Shown here piece after piece: positions 39,101 through 47,149 of a stretch of DNA of 47,149 bases. Made by a program: the position numbers and the translations under genes. Location of the stretch: IMG/VR virus record IMGVR_UViG_3300012931_000007, positions 1 to 47,149 of that record; one strand, 5' to 3'. The DNA comes from a virus. The notes beneath the pieces were generated by a model. The model was not told the origin of the DNA, ran no database searches, and saw nothing but the letters and a program-made list of their open reading frames with translations. How positions within the stretch are numbered: position 1 is the first letter of the stretch; the number at the start of each line of letters is the position of its first letter.

Positions 39101-42064
39101 ATTGATAGGGCTATTTCATCTGGTTCCAAGGATTACATGCAGGATACGAGGCGCGCTAAGCGAATTAGGGACGCTATATCGAAGAGTCCGACTATTGTCA
39201 AGGCGATGGATGAACTTATTCATACGGGGATAATTCCTAGCGATCTTCGCTCGAAACTCAATGCGTATGTCAAGCGCAATGAAGACCTTGTGATGTTCCT
39301 CTATGCGGAGGTATCGGGAGATGTTGATCTTGCCCAGGAAGCTCTTTCAAATCTTAAAGAGCTTCCCGAGATTAATAAGGCAGAGTTTATTCAGCGACCA
39401 GGTATGACGTTAGCCGACCAGGCTATTATATACCGGGCTATTACTGACGATAATCTGAGAGCAAAGGTAGTAAGTGGTGCGGCGACCATCGAGGACATCC
39501 TTGCTTATGAGAAGACTCTTATACGTAAAGGCAATGAGGCCATCGAAGCCCAACGGAAAAGCGATCAAGCAGTATATAGGGAGCGCCTTGCCTTGGTGCG
39601 CCTCAAGGAGCAGATGCGCAAGGAACGTAAGTATATCTTGTCGCAGCCTTCGGCGCATATAGATAATACATATCTACAGATACTTCTTTTGATGAAGCAG
39701 TATCTACGTGGTGGCCAAAAACTTGATCTGGCAAAGATGAGAGCGTTGTCTTCGGTGGTATTCAGGGAGAATCCTGGATATGCTGAAACGTTTATTGGAA
39801 TCATTGATTCAATTGGGAAAAAAGATTTTAAGAAATGGACAATTGATGAGCTTAGACAGGTCTCGACGATAATGAAGGGGCTTATAGATATCGGGCGAGT
39901 TATCTTTGATAAGAATAAATATATCCGAGATATTGAGATAAAAAAGACGAGAGAGGACCTTGAGTCTAAACTTCATGCCGGAACGGATTATCAGGAAAAT
40001 CTCAAGAAGTATAAAGGCGTTCCTGCTCCTGGGAGCACCGAAGAAGAAGAACTCGATGCTGATACATCAAAGAGAGTATTCGGTGTATCGGCAGGCCGTC
40101 CTGATGCGGTGTTCAAAGATATTGATCGTACAGGGACAATGAAGAAAATACTCTGGGAACAGGCCGAAGTCGCCAAATCAAATGAATACTCTGAACGCGA
40201 TAGGAGGACGAGAGCAGTACTTGATTTTATTAAGGAAAATGACCTTCACAAGATAATGAATGACAATATTGTTATTAAGGACATTGGGCAGGATGGAACC
40301 CCTGTATCGGTTACTCGTGGCCAACTTCTTGGGGCTCGCGCTCTTATGGGCCGTGGCGATAAGTTCAATCAAATCCAACGTGAACGATTTATTTATGGAA
40401 CTTTATTTTCTAGCGAGTACAAAGAAGGTCGTCACGAGCAGGAAATGAAGGATGTCTTCTCCGATAAAGTATCCAAGATGGAAGCTGCGTTTGATAAGCA
40501 TATCAGTGACAAACAAGAGCAACTTGTACAGATGATTCTTGATGTCTTTGATAACGCTGATGATAAGACTCGATTTATTCATGCAATGCTTGAGATATCT
40601 GGCCGAGAGATTATGATGGAGAGTTATTACTTCCCCATCAGGATGCAATCAGAACTTGCTGATCGTGAAGATAACATCGTTGATTCTATTGTAAAGGAAA
40701 ACAGTTTCTTCAAGTCTCTCCTCGCCGATGGTTTCACCTATGATCGCCGTCCCAATCTTCGTCCGAGCAGCAATAAAAGGATCGAATACGACCTTATGTC
40801 TCTCTTCCTTGGTGGCATCGAGCGGCAGGAGCACCTTATTAATATGGGTGTGTGGGCAAAGGACATGAAGTCAATTTTCACTCATGTCGAGTATTCTGCC
40901 GGCATTAATGAGGCGCTTCGAATGGTTGGCGGCACTCATATCCAGCGATATATTGGTGATTTTATTGAAGCTGCTGTTAACCCTAATGGATACAAGACGA
41001 GGGGGAATGGCGTTGAGCTAATAAAGACAATGAGAGGCAAGGTCATGAGCACTATGCTCGCTTGGCGAGTGAGCACATTCTTGGTGCAGATGGCTACGTC
41101 TCCCATGATTGGTATTGCTTATTGCCCTGGTGATTTTTTGAAGACGGTACTTAAGGCATATACATCAGGAAACCCAATCCAGTGGTATAAGAGCATTGAG
41201 GAGAAATCGGCGATTCTTAGGAATCGTCAGCTTGATCCGTTTATTGGTCGGCTTAAGGACCTATATGAGAAGGGTGCCCTGGGCAAGGGCGGGATGCTTG
41301 CCGAACTTGGATTTAGATATCTGAACTTTGCCGATCGATTCTCGTGCGCAATTGTGTGGGAATCTATATACCAAAACAACCTCAAGAAGAGTAATGAGAA
41401 TGGCGATCCTATCATGACCGACGCCGAGGCGGTACATCAAGCTGATATGGTTATCCTTCAAACTCAGCCTTCCTCGGATGATATGTTCAGGTCTCCTTTG
41501 TATCGGGATGTTGAATCATGGAAAGCTGTTCTTCTACAGTTCACTCAACCCCTGAATGTTATATGGAATCAACTTCGATATGACGTTCCCGAAGCTTTAC
41601 GAGAACGTGAACTAGGAAGATTCTTTGGCGTCATCACCTCATACGCGCTGTCTGGATTGGCAATTGGCCTCATCAAGATGATTCCTGTCGTTGGCGGCGG
41701 CGGAGGTCCGCCGGAGGGTGCTGACAAGGAAGAACTTGAGCGGTATTTCGCCAGCTATCTTTTTAGCCAATTCACCGATTCTATTCCCATCATTGGCAGC
41801 GATGTAACCGTTTTCTTGCGGCAACTCATCACGGGCGATCAGCAAATCAGGATGGGCAACAATGTTCCACTGGCTAATTATGGTATCAAACTTGCGGGTG
41901 ATATCGCTGCTCTTCTTAGGAATGGAACTGATGCAACCAGTAAGCAGTGGCATCAGATTCTTTACGATGGCGCCATTACTGCTGGTCTTATTACTGGCAG
42001 TCCGACGCTTTCGTTAAAAGAACTTATGAAAGGATTCTACGAATGGATGGACCGAGCACAATAG
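36197..42064 (+). CDS. Giant ejection protein with zinc metalloprotease motif
   Basis: At 1955 residues this is the largest gene and holds the third place of the core cassette (T7 gp16 position). The N-terminal 500 residues include hydrophobic, glycine/alanine-rich helices (GAVLGGALGKAVTAGTG-like) suited to membrane insertion. HELTH at 721-725, with E764 in LANEFMSF 39 residues on, forms a gluzincin-type zinc protease site. The remainder is long charged helix, with another hydrophobic part near the C-terminus (about 1800-1840). Such polyvalent proteins are ejected with DNA and carry effector or wall-opening domains. No transglycosylase motif is seen, so the protease may take its place. Confidence 0.7.
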   Translation: MSDTVLPVKTPEQIAQEGQPNLVDVLGITETVQSVPKLSESDTGYPFVDLIRMSEEQAYTNAAAQSADPVAFMNRYKASMAMQPYYPRLTVHQIFNNYESLAEDYWGRAQEPTESTIKTMWDSWQAGVNLYLMGKAGFGLSISKLVEGMGMKKTADYMAGGFEEAITDLKGRIEGLNVDNVQDPKAIRTWLKTLAGTAPSVFFGMGEAVLGGALGKAVTAGTGLAKQVQLAGETVTAGQVLKTMAISQRVAQGATFAQGWATLQGLDFIEMRDRGIDDRIALPVSMVTGALNQIVEQSLGFEVGASKLFDKVGIVNLTDKIVSRIHGKGILQSAAMNLASRGVISTLGETSEEVLQALNTGVGTLIAQEISKAIIEDGTIRDPATVASISKDIKESFLQTLSTAWVLGVPANIISTVHDQKALRDMVSSATRQSKTAFTQKIGEAMPFEGVSREETIRMAETIYDQKMQDEADVRAEVQKAYEAAKAKPTEGQIGTESRLETGALRVESSDLGANDELGGRDYSYDVAAAQLEEGQQKAEKYGHIEVNEQGNTLTLLSANFKTERAGLIDEALGELIAQNPGKLIEISANAQADPFLAGAFERYQNIKWAQDTTKSVPDESMKNVHREQLMATRKMSPGQAEATIGLMQTFANTAKMSYSDFWQPLKEIRIGAETEVGAGNIGKIKFFDNGQEVSSEGLKKLAQSVIYVSENESNANVITHELTHFGRVQMSAMSPETLKGIEEVYGITDGMWKREDDERLANEFMSFVAHGTLDDERKKPFFDRLRDIIRAIWPHIKKLALSPEVENIFKTWFSEPITVKETVSDLDSQAITVSERYNVTQEDTKISKNKTFSDTDLLSEEGKKIIDDNLKEMNQDTGLNMTKGQMYEGGEDINKMASNDAKDYDSVEEWVERGLGYKFDSLNESDKVWFKSRFNWAKENKARQYAKTGDFYTMLMSGRNMNDFLYAIDRAISSGSKDYMQDTRRAKRIRDAISKSPTIVKAMDELIHTGIIPSDLRSKLNAYVKRNEDLVMFLYAEVSGDVDLAQEALSNLKELPEINKAEFIQRPGMTLADQAIIYRAITDDNLRAKVVSGAATIEDILAYEKTLIRKGNEAIEAQRKSDQAVYRERLALVRLKEQMRKERKYILSQPSAHIDNTYLQILLLMKQYLRGGQKLDLAKMRALSSVVFRENPGYAETFIGIIDSIGKKDFKKWTIDELRQVSTIMKGLIDIGRVIFDKNKYIRDIEIKKTREDLESKLHAGTDYQENLKKYKGVPAPGSTEEEELDADTSKRVFGVSAGRPDAVFKDIDRTGTMKKILWEQAEVAKSNEYSERDRRTRAVLDFIKENDLHKIMNDNIVIKDIGQDGTPVSVTRGQLLGARALMGRGDKFNQIQRERFIYGTLFSSEYKEGRHEQEMKDVFSDKVSKMEAAFDKHISDKQEQLVQMILDVFDNADDKTRFIHAMLEISGREIMMESYYFPIRMQSELADREDNIVDSIVKENSFFKSLLADGFTYDRRPNLRPSSNKRIEYDLMSLFLGGIERQEHLINMGVWAKDMKSIFTHVEYSAGINEALRMVGGTHIQRYIGDFIEAAVNPNGYKTRGNGVELIKTMRGKVMSTMLAWRVSTFLVQMATSPMIGIAYCPGDFLKTVLKAYTSGNPIQWYKSIEEKSAILRNRQLDPFIGRLKDLYEKGALGKGGMLAELGFRYLNFADRFSCAIVWESIYQNNLKKSNENGDPIMTDAEAVHQADMVILQTQPSSDDMFRSPLYRDVESWKAVLLQFTQPLNVIWNQLRYDVPEALRERELGRFFGVITSYALSGLAIGLIKMIPVVGGGGGPPEGADKEELERYFASYLFSQFTDSIPIIGSDVTVFLRQLITGDQQIRMGNNVPLANYGIKLAGDIAALLRNGTDATSKQWHQILYDGAITAGLITGSPTLSLKELMKGFYEWMDRAQ

Positions 42065-42104
42065 CTTTACATTATGGAGGTAATGTGCTATATAGGAGAT
42101 AATT

Positions 42105-42563
42105 ATGGCCGGAATACGGAACAAGAATGTCATAGACGGTGATATCTATGTCTCTGGCACCGTTCACGCTGCTGGGATAAATAGTGCTGATGTCACTAAG
42201 GTCGTCACCAAGATAGCGGCAACTGATCTTGCTGTATCTCAGGTCCAAGCTCATTCGGATACGGTTGATCTTGATCTTGCCGAGTTTGAGCTTGATCTTA
42301 TTCGTGCCTCAGTCATTCTTTCTTCTTCGGTAGCATCGGTCAAGAGAAGCAGGGTTGGTGTTTATTCTCCGACGACTATTACGTTTACTAGTTCGTTACC
42401 TGATGGAACTTTGTATCCTTGTCGGTTCATTATTCGTGAATCAACTGATGGTACTTCGTTTTCAACGGTATATACTTCATCGTCTAATGAATCATCTCAT
42501 GTTCATACTCCTAGCGTTACGGCTGTTACGATTCGTTGTATGATATATCTTTACGCAGTATAA
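42105..42563 (+). CDS. Minor tail/virion protein
   Basis: The 152-residue protein begins MAGIRNKNVIDGDIYVSGTV, a beta-strand opening common in fibre-linked phage proteins. A helical middle follows (TDLAVSQVQAHSDTVDLDLA), then a beta domain (TITFTSSLPDGTLYPCRFII). The helix-then-beta order would suit a trimeric fibre segment. The ribosome binding site is AGGAGATAATT. Confidence 0.6.
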   Translation: MAGIRNKNVIDGDIYVSGTVHAAGINSADVTKVVTKIAATDLAVSQVQAHSDTVDLDLAEFELDLIRASVILSSSVASVKRSRVGVYSPTTITFTSSLPDGTLYPCRFIIRESTDGTSFSTVYTSSSNESSHVHTPSVTAVTIRCMIYLYAV

Positions 42564-42573
42564 GGAGATATAT

Positions 42574-42987
42574 ATGGCTGCATTTGTTAAGGCGCAAAAC
42601 TTTATAGAGCATCTTTGTATTGGTGGTAATGTTAACCTTAATACCGACACACTCAAAGTATTTCTTACCAATTCAACTCCGAGTGTGAGTACTACCGATG
42701 TATACGCAGACCTTACCGATTTAAGCACGGCTAATGGATATACTGCTGGTGGCGCTGATACTCTGAATGAAGCCGCTGAGTCTGGCGGTATTGTTACTGT
42801 GACTGGGACTGATATTGAATGGACTGCATCAGGTGCCATTGGGCCATTTAGGTATGCGGTTCTTTACGATGATACTACTGCATCGAAGTATATCATCGGC
42901 TGGTGGGATTATGGATTATCTTTGACTCTTGCTTCTGGTGAGAAGTTCAAGGTTGATTTTGGGGCTGCGGTTCTTACGTATGTTTGA
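42574..42987 (+). CDS. Tail-associated beta protein, conserved phage family
   Basis: The 137-residue protein is a compact beta domain. Features are FIEHLCIGGNVNLNTDTLKV at the start, DLSTANGYTAGGADTL, then DIEWTASGAIGPFRYAVLYD and IIGWWDYGLSLTLASGEKF. I know this pattern as a common small phage structural protein encoded next to tail fibres, without a defined role. Length is typical. Confidence 0.65.
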   Translation: MAAFVKAQNFIEHLCIGGNVNLNTDTLKVFLTNSTPSVSTTDVYADLTDLSTANGYTAGGADTLNEAAESGGIVTVTGTDIEWTASGAIGPFRYAVLYDDTTASKYIIGWWDYGLSLTLASGEKFKVDFGAAVLTYV

Positions 42988-43003
42988 TTTTGAGGACGCG
43001 TAG

Positions 43004-43648
43004 ATGTCTCAAATCGCGTATGCAAATAACGAGACTGGTCTCAGCGAATACTCGGGGACAAGCGGAACTGTCTCTAGAAACTCGTCGAGCCCCCTGCATG
43101 GATCATATGATCTACAACTCGATACGAATGCAGTTAATTACGCCTACTTCACGATTTCAAAAACAGATATCTATATAGGTTTTGAAATACGTATTCCTTC
43201 GATATCCGATCTTGCCCAATATTCAAGTGTGGTCGTGGCGCAGGCGTATTTTGCAAACTATACCTACGCAAACTTGTCGCTCTTTAAAAGCACCACCGGG
43301 GCAGGACACCCTAATTGCTGGGGATTCGCGGGAGCATCAACGGCATCGACTACTACCGCCGCTGGTCGCCATTGGGTAACGATGCACATCGTTTGCAATT
43401 CGGCAACGATCTCAGGTTATGATCTTTATGTCGACGGAACATTGATCAAGTCGAACTTCGCACTCGACTGGTCTGCTCGAACCTCTATTACGCGTGTCGC
43501 CGTTGGAGTTCCAACAGGGGCAACGTCCAGCACATACACGGTTAACTTCGATGAGTTGTTGATCGATGACGCAACTCGTCCGAGCGATCCAGATTCCTCT
43601 GGCAGTGCAGTTCCGAAAATAATCGCAGCCATCATGGGAGGTCGATAA
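43004..43648 (+). CDS. LamG/concanavalin-like tail protein
   Basis: The 214-residue protein resembles a laminin-G/concanavalin-like sandwich. It has a cut-off N-terminal cap (SQIAYANNETGLSEYSG), YLQLDTN-type strands, HWVTMHIVCNSATISGYDLY and VDGTLIKSNF, then FDELLIDDATRPSDPDS. Domains of this type bind sugars and are found in phage adhesins. Its stop overlaps the next start (TAATG). Confidence 0.6.
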   Translation: MSQIAYANNETGLSEYSGTSGTVSRNSSSPLHGSYDLQLDTNAVNYAYFTISKTDIYIGFEIRIPSISDLAQYSSVVVAQAYFANYTYANLSLFKSTTGAGHPNCWGFAGASTASTTTAAGRHWVTMHIVCNSATISGYDLYVDGTLIKSNFALDWSARTSITRVAVGVPTGATSSTYTVNFDELLIDDATRPSDPDSSGSAVPKIIAAIMGGR

Positions 43649-44994
43649 TGCAAAACGGTCCGATCAAGAAAGGTTCGACTGATCGTTCGGTCTATCTCTA
43701 TATCATCGATTCGACCGATGGAACGCCCGAGGATGGTGTTACGTATGCCACCTCTGGTCTTGCGCTATCGTATCGCAGGCAAGGAGCAACGTCTCAGTCA
43801 ATAACAGCAGTAACATTGGCTGATGCGTCTGCCGCGCATACTGACGGCGGCTTCGTTTATACAGGGATTCCAGGAACATATCGTCTTGACTCGCCCGATG
43901 CCGCATTCGCAACGGGAGCGCAGGATGTTTCCTTCGGCGGGGCCTGCACGGGAATGATCGTTATTCCGATTGTCATTCGACTCGTCAATTACGACCCGGA
44001 GGACGCCGTTCGGCTCGGTCTCACCGCGCTTCCTAACGCCGCGGCCGATGCTGCTGGGGGCCTTGCCATAAGCGATGCCGGAGGACTTGACCTTGACGCT
44101 GTGAATACGGCAGCACTTAGATTAACAAGTGCTCGTGCTACTTATATCGACAATTTGAACGGCATGACGGTTGCTGCCATTTCTGATGCTGTATGGGATG
44201 AAGTTATTACTGGCGCTACGCATGGAACTGCAACAAGTGCCGGAAAGAGACTATTGCAGATGTCGAGTCTATCGATTATTGATGGGACGGTTGTATCGTC
44301 TACTAGTAACACAATTGTTCTTGATGCTGCTGCGTCTTCTGTTGACGGCGCCTATGATCCCGCAATCGTAACGATTTATTCTGGAACCGGATCAGGACAG
44401 ACTCGACTTATCTTGCAGTATGTTGGTGCTACGAAGACGTGTACTATTGATCGTGATTGGAAGGTAAATCCTGATGCAACATCGCTTTATCAGATCATGG
44501 GTGATACTGGCAGAGAGCACGTCAACGAGGGGGCGGCGCAGGGAGGCGGAGCCAATACGATTACCTTGAATGCCAATGCTTCTAGCAGCGATGATGTGTA
44601 TGTTGGTCAGGTCATCTTCCTTCGCTCTGGCACAGGAGAGGACCAGGCGAAGCGCATAACGGCTTATAATGGGACGACGAAGGTCGCTACCGTTGAGAGC
44701 AACTGGACCATACAGCCTATAGCCGGGACTGGTTATTCGATGCTTCCTTCGAGCATTCTTGTATACAGCATTCTTGGTCCGGCTCTAGCTGATTATGTCC
44801 TTGATGAGGTTGTCGAAGGGTCTCTTACCTTGCGTCAGTTTCAGAGGATACTAGTATCGGTACTTGCTGGCAAGGTAAGTGGCGCTCCGACTGGACCGAT
44901 TGGCTTCCGGGATATTGCGGACACCAAGAACCGTGTTGTTGCTGCCGTTGACACTGATGGTAATAGGACGAGCATTACTCTGGATGGCGCATAA
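43648..44994 (+). CDS. Tail protein with a duplicated beta domain
   Basis: The 448-residue protein has an N-terminal domain (1-115) that I recognise as common in phage tail genes, then the linker NAAADAAGGLAISDAGGLDL and a helix. Two copies of a beta unit follow (about 208-285 and 290-365), each with a SGTG-x-x-Q core (YSGTGSGQTRLI, RSGTGEDQAKRI) and a closing W. The C-terminal part (SLTLRQFQRILVSVLAGKVS, then VDTDGNRTSI) is a known adaptor-like end. It probably links the fibre to the tail. Confidence 0.65.
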   Translation: MQNGPIKKGSTDRSVYLYIIDSTDGTPEDGVTYATSGLALSYRRQGATSQSITAVTLADASAAHTDGGFVYTGIPGTYRLDSPDAAFATGAQDVSFGGACTGMIVIPIVIRLVNYDPEDAVRLGLTALPNAAADAAGGLAISDAGGLDLDAVNTAALRLTSARATYIDNLNGMTVAAISDAVWDEVITGATHGTATSAGKRLLQMSSLSIIDGTVVSSTSNTIVLDAAASSVDGAYDPAIVTIYSGTGSGQTRLILQYVGATKTCTIDRDWKVNPDATSLYQIMGDTGREHVNEGAAQGGGANTITLNANASSSDDVYVGQVIFLRSGTGEDQAKRITAYNGTTKVATVESNWTIQPIAGTGYSMLPSSILVYSILGPALADYVLDEVVEGSLTLRQFQRILVSVLAGKVSGAPTGPIGFRDIADTKNRVVAAVDTDGNRTSITLDGA

Positions 44995-47108
44995 TGCGAT
45001 ATGGGATATCTCCTTCTGCATATTGGCCTATAGATTACTTCCCTCGCTTTACTGGTGGGACGTATACACTTAATGCAGGAGGAGGTTCCTATACTGAAAC
45101 TGTATCAGACGTAAACCTTCTTGCCTCGTTGGTATTATCTGCCAACAGTGGACACTTTATAGAGACTGGTTATTCAGTTGATCTTGATTATACTACACCT
45201 ACGCACTATGTACTTACGGCTGATCCGGGAATATATATCTACACTGGATATGATGTAGAACTGACATATGATCAATGGATATTACTTAAGTATACCGATA
45301 TTCCCGTATACAAGACTGAGAACTCTGTTCCTCTGTATTGGGGCGCTCTGACTACGGCGCCTTCGAGTGGGTACATTGTTGATGACTATTACTTCGACGC
45401 TAATACTGCTGGCTCTGGTGGCGGAATAATACGATACTATAACGGATCGTCATGGGTTGAAATGACTTCTTCCCACCCGTTATATGTTGAAGCCAATTGG
45501 AATGCGCTTTCTGATATGTGCGAATGGGCGACTGATCAAGCGACGACTATAGCAGCGGCAACGGCCATTGTACAGAAACTTGTCACGTCGGACGCGTTTA
45601 TTGAGAACCTCTACGCGCAGAACATCACGGTTCCCTCAGGCGGAAGCCAAAGGTGGTACGATGGACAAGGCGTTAACCGGACGAGCATCAGGCTTGAAGA
45701 TGGCCGCTTGGATTTCCTTGATAGCCCTGATACTACCCCTGCTACTGACGAGGTGCTCCGCGCCCGATTCGGACGGCTTGGGGTAAATGGCCCTTCTATC
45801 CTTGATGGATACATATATACTAATATAGAAAATGGTTGGTTTGATTCTGGAGCTATACCTGGGGCTTCTGATACTACATATCGTATAATAAGTGTTAAAA
45901 GAGCTAATGGCTCCATCAGGGTTGCATATAAGAAAAGTGATAACAAAATATATGAACGTACTTTTAGTACGTCTACTTTGGCGTTTGGTACTGAGACAAC
46001 TTTGGTTGATGAAGCTGTTGGAAATTTTAAGTATGGTGAAACAAAAGAAGGGGTGCTTCACTTTCTTTATGGAGATACAACTGGTACTCCTGTTTATCAT
46101 GAAATGATATATAATGACAGCACAAGTTCGTGGGGATCTTCTGCCACTATAGGAATATCAGCCTCTACATACGGATCGCCCGGGTACTTGGCCTCTTTTG
46201 ATGGGAACTTCTATCTATATTTAAATAATTCAAGCACTCTTGATGTTTATAAAACAACCTATTCTGGTGGATCATGGGGAACCCCTGTGCTTGATCTATC
46301 GAAAGACGATGATGGTTGTTTTGTTTTCGAACGTAATAATAATGAGCGATGGATGTTTCATTATGGAGATGGAGGAACGTATACCTATATAAAGAAAAGA
46401 GAATATAATTTCAGCACTAATACCTGGGGTTCTGCTGTAACCGTCAATTCGTATATGTCGTCTACTTCTATCTATGAAACAATTGATGATACTCTTCTTG
46501 TATATTGCCCTTCTGGCGGCGGAAGTGCTTATGGATACACTTATGATGATGTTAATGATGTATTTGTTTCCATAGAAACATTATCCGGCACAAAGGATTA
46601 TCCATCAATAGTCCAGTCGTCCGATGGTACTATTTATATGTTCTATATAAATAGTAGCGACCTTCCTAGTTTGAGATATAAAATAAGTTATGCCCCAATA
46701 ATGCCCCGTTTAATCGAACAGTCCTATATCCCTGCCCCTGTCGGATTCGGCACACCGAGTGATGTATCATTCTCCTGGGTGCGCATTGGGAATAAATGCA
46801 AGGTCTTAGGCCGCTTCACCCCTGGCACCACCACTGCCACTGAGGCGCGCCTACCCCTTCCTTGGGGGCTGACGATCGATTCGACCCTCGTACCGTCGAT
46901 CCGCTCATGCGGTCGCGCGCTCAGGAGCACCAGCGGGGTCTCAGGCCGGTCGGTGCTCATGTTGGGCGGCAATTCATATGTGACCTTCTCGCTTATTAAC
47001 GCAACAGGATTCGGGGCGCTCACTTCACAAAACGGCAGCGATGTTGCCGTCTCGGGCGAGGTGTTTTCTGTAGAGTTCGAGGTTCCTGTTACAGGCTGGA
47101 ATACATAA
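44994..47108 (+). CDS. Tail fibre, receptor-binding protein
   Basis: The 704-residue last tail gene has short N-terminal beta repeats (GYSVDLDYTTPTHYVLTADP, GYDVELTYD), a helical neck (AATAIVQKLVTSDAFIENLY), a beta-propeller-like part (about 265-555) with repeating Y-x-x-S-x-x-W-G units, and a C-terminal domain (565-704). That last domain, opening near FGTPSDVSFSWVRIGNKCKV and ending FEVPVTGWNT, is typical of phage fibre tips. The propeller part is AT-rich while the last 400 bases are GC-rich, suggesting a tip gained by recombination. The stop lies in the terminal repeat. Confidence 0.75.
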   Translation: MRYGISPSAYWPIDYFPRFTGGTYTLNAGGGSYTETVSDVNLLASLVLSANSGHFIETGYSVDLDYTTPTHYVLTADPGIYIYTGYDVELTYDQWILLKYTDIPVYKTENSVPLYWGALTTAPSSGYIVDDYYFDANTAGSGGGIIRYYNGSSWVEMTSSHPLYVEANWNALSDMCEWATDQATTIAAATAIVQKLVTSDAFIENLYAQNITVPSGGSQRWYDGQGVNRTSIRLEDGRLDFLDSPDTTPATDEVLRARFGRLGVNGPSILDGYIYTNIENGWFDSGAIPGASDTTYRIISVKRANGSIRVAYKKSDNKIYERTFSTSTLAFGTETTLVDEAVGNFKYGETKEGVLHFLYGDTTGTPVYHEMIYNDSTSSWGSSATIGISASTYGSPGYLASFDGNFYLYLNNSSTLDVYKTTYSGGSWGTPVLDLSKDDDGCFVFERNNNERWMFHYGDGGTYTYIKKREYNFSTNTWGSAVTVNSYMSSTSIYETIDDTLLVYCPSGGGSAYGYTYDDVNDVFVSIETLSGTKDYPSIVQSSDGTIYMFYINSSDLPSLRYKISYAPIMPRLIEQSYIPAPVGFGTPSDVSFSWVRIGNKCKVLGRFTPGTTTATEARLPLPWGLTIDSTLVPSIRSCGRALRSTSGVSGRSVLMLGGNSYVTFSLINATGFGALTSQNGSDVAVSGEVFSVEFEVPVTGWNT

Positions 47109-47149
47109 ATTAATAGGGGGAGTATGTGGAGACCGTTGATCAGTGGGCA
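47027..47149. repeat. Terminal direct repeat, right copy
   Basis: This is identical to 1-123. It holds the end of the tail fibre gene and the first eight codons of the XhlA-like gene (GTG at 47126). It should be removed when the genome is closed. Confidence 0.95.

Noticed and set aside
28052-47108. A diversity-generating retroelement, since the capsid genes resemble those of BPP-1
   Set aside because: No reverse transcriptase gene is found on either strand, and I saw no template/variable repeat pair near the fibre genes.

Overview
The window is one complete tailed-phage genome that looks closed. Bases 1-123 are repeated exactly at 47027-47149, and the last gene (a tail fibre) reads through the repeat to its stop at position 82, so the unit genome is about 47,026 bp. 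The repeat cuts the late operon between the tail fibre and the lysis genes. A circular or permuted assembly therefore explains it better than a genuine T7-style terminal repeat. The structural genes point to a podovirus-like phage: a T7-like connector portal, a Bbp16-like capsid cement protein as in Bordetella phage BPP-1, gp11/gp12-like adaptor and nozzle proteins, and three large ejection-type proteins. Clear Shine-Dalgarno sites, an M23 peptidase and spanin-like lysis proteins suggest a Gram-negative host that uses SD initiation. I cannot name the host. I see no integrase, CI-type repressor, RNA polymerase or DNA polymerase.

The plus strand (22942-47108, continuing through 1-2117) is one late operon. 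In order it holds the terminase pair, portal, scaffold, major capsid protein, cement protein, an intrinsic terminator, adaptor, nozzle, three ejection proteins (one of 1955 residues with an HELTH metalloprotease motif), five tail or fibre proteins, and a lysis cassette. The cassette has an XhlA-like coiled-coil membrane protein, an M23 endolysin, a holin, two spanin-like frames that overlap almost completely, and a second holin-like protein. It ends at a palindromic terminator at 2121-2140.

The minus strand (21336 down to 2145) is the early and replication block. From upstream to downstream it has small membrane and hypothetical genes with structured RNA leaders (18.1-21.3 kb), then an AT-rich island (12.2-17.3 kb). 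The island is built around a zinc-ribbon amidoligase and a class II glutamine amidotransferase, with a signal-peptide protein, a small membrane protein and two MIB/HERC2-like proteins. Next come GC-rich hypothetical genes (9.8-12.2 kb), a P4/D5-type primase-helicase, an SNF2-type helicase, a possible ssDNA-binding protein and a PD-(D/E)XK-like nuclease.

Between the two blocks (21346-22941) is about 1.6 kb without genes that looks like a replication and control region. It contains DnaA boxes, seven TGACA-N13-TGTCA dyads, an AT-rich tract flanked by a 14-bp inverted repeat, and a long G-rich tract.

The features most worth following are the amidoligase island with its structured leader and a (TA)n tract at the amidoligase stop, an exact 54-nt inverted copy of the helicase motif V coding region placed at the end of a small HTH gene, the dual-frame spanin-like pair, and the dyad array at the putative origin.
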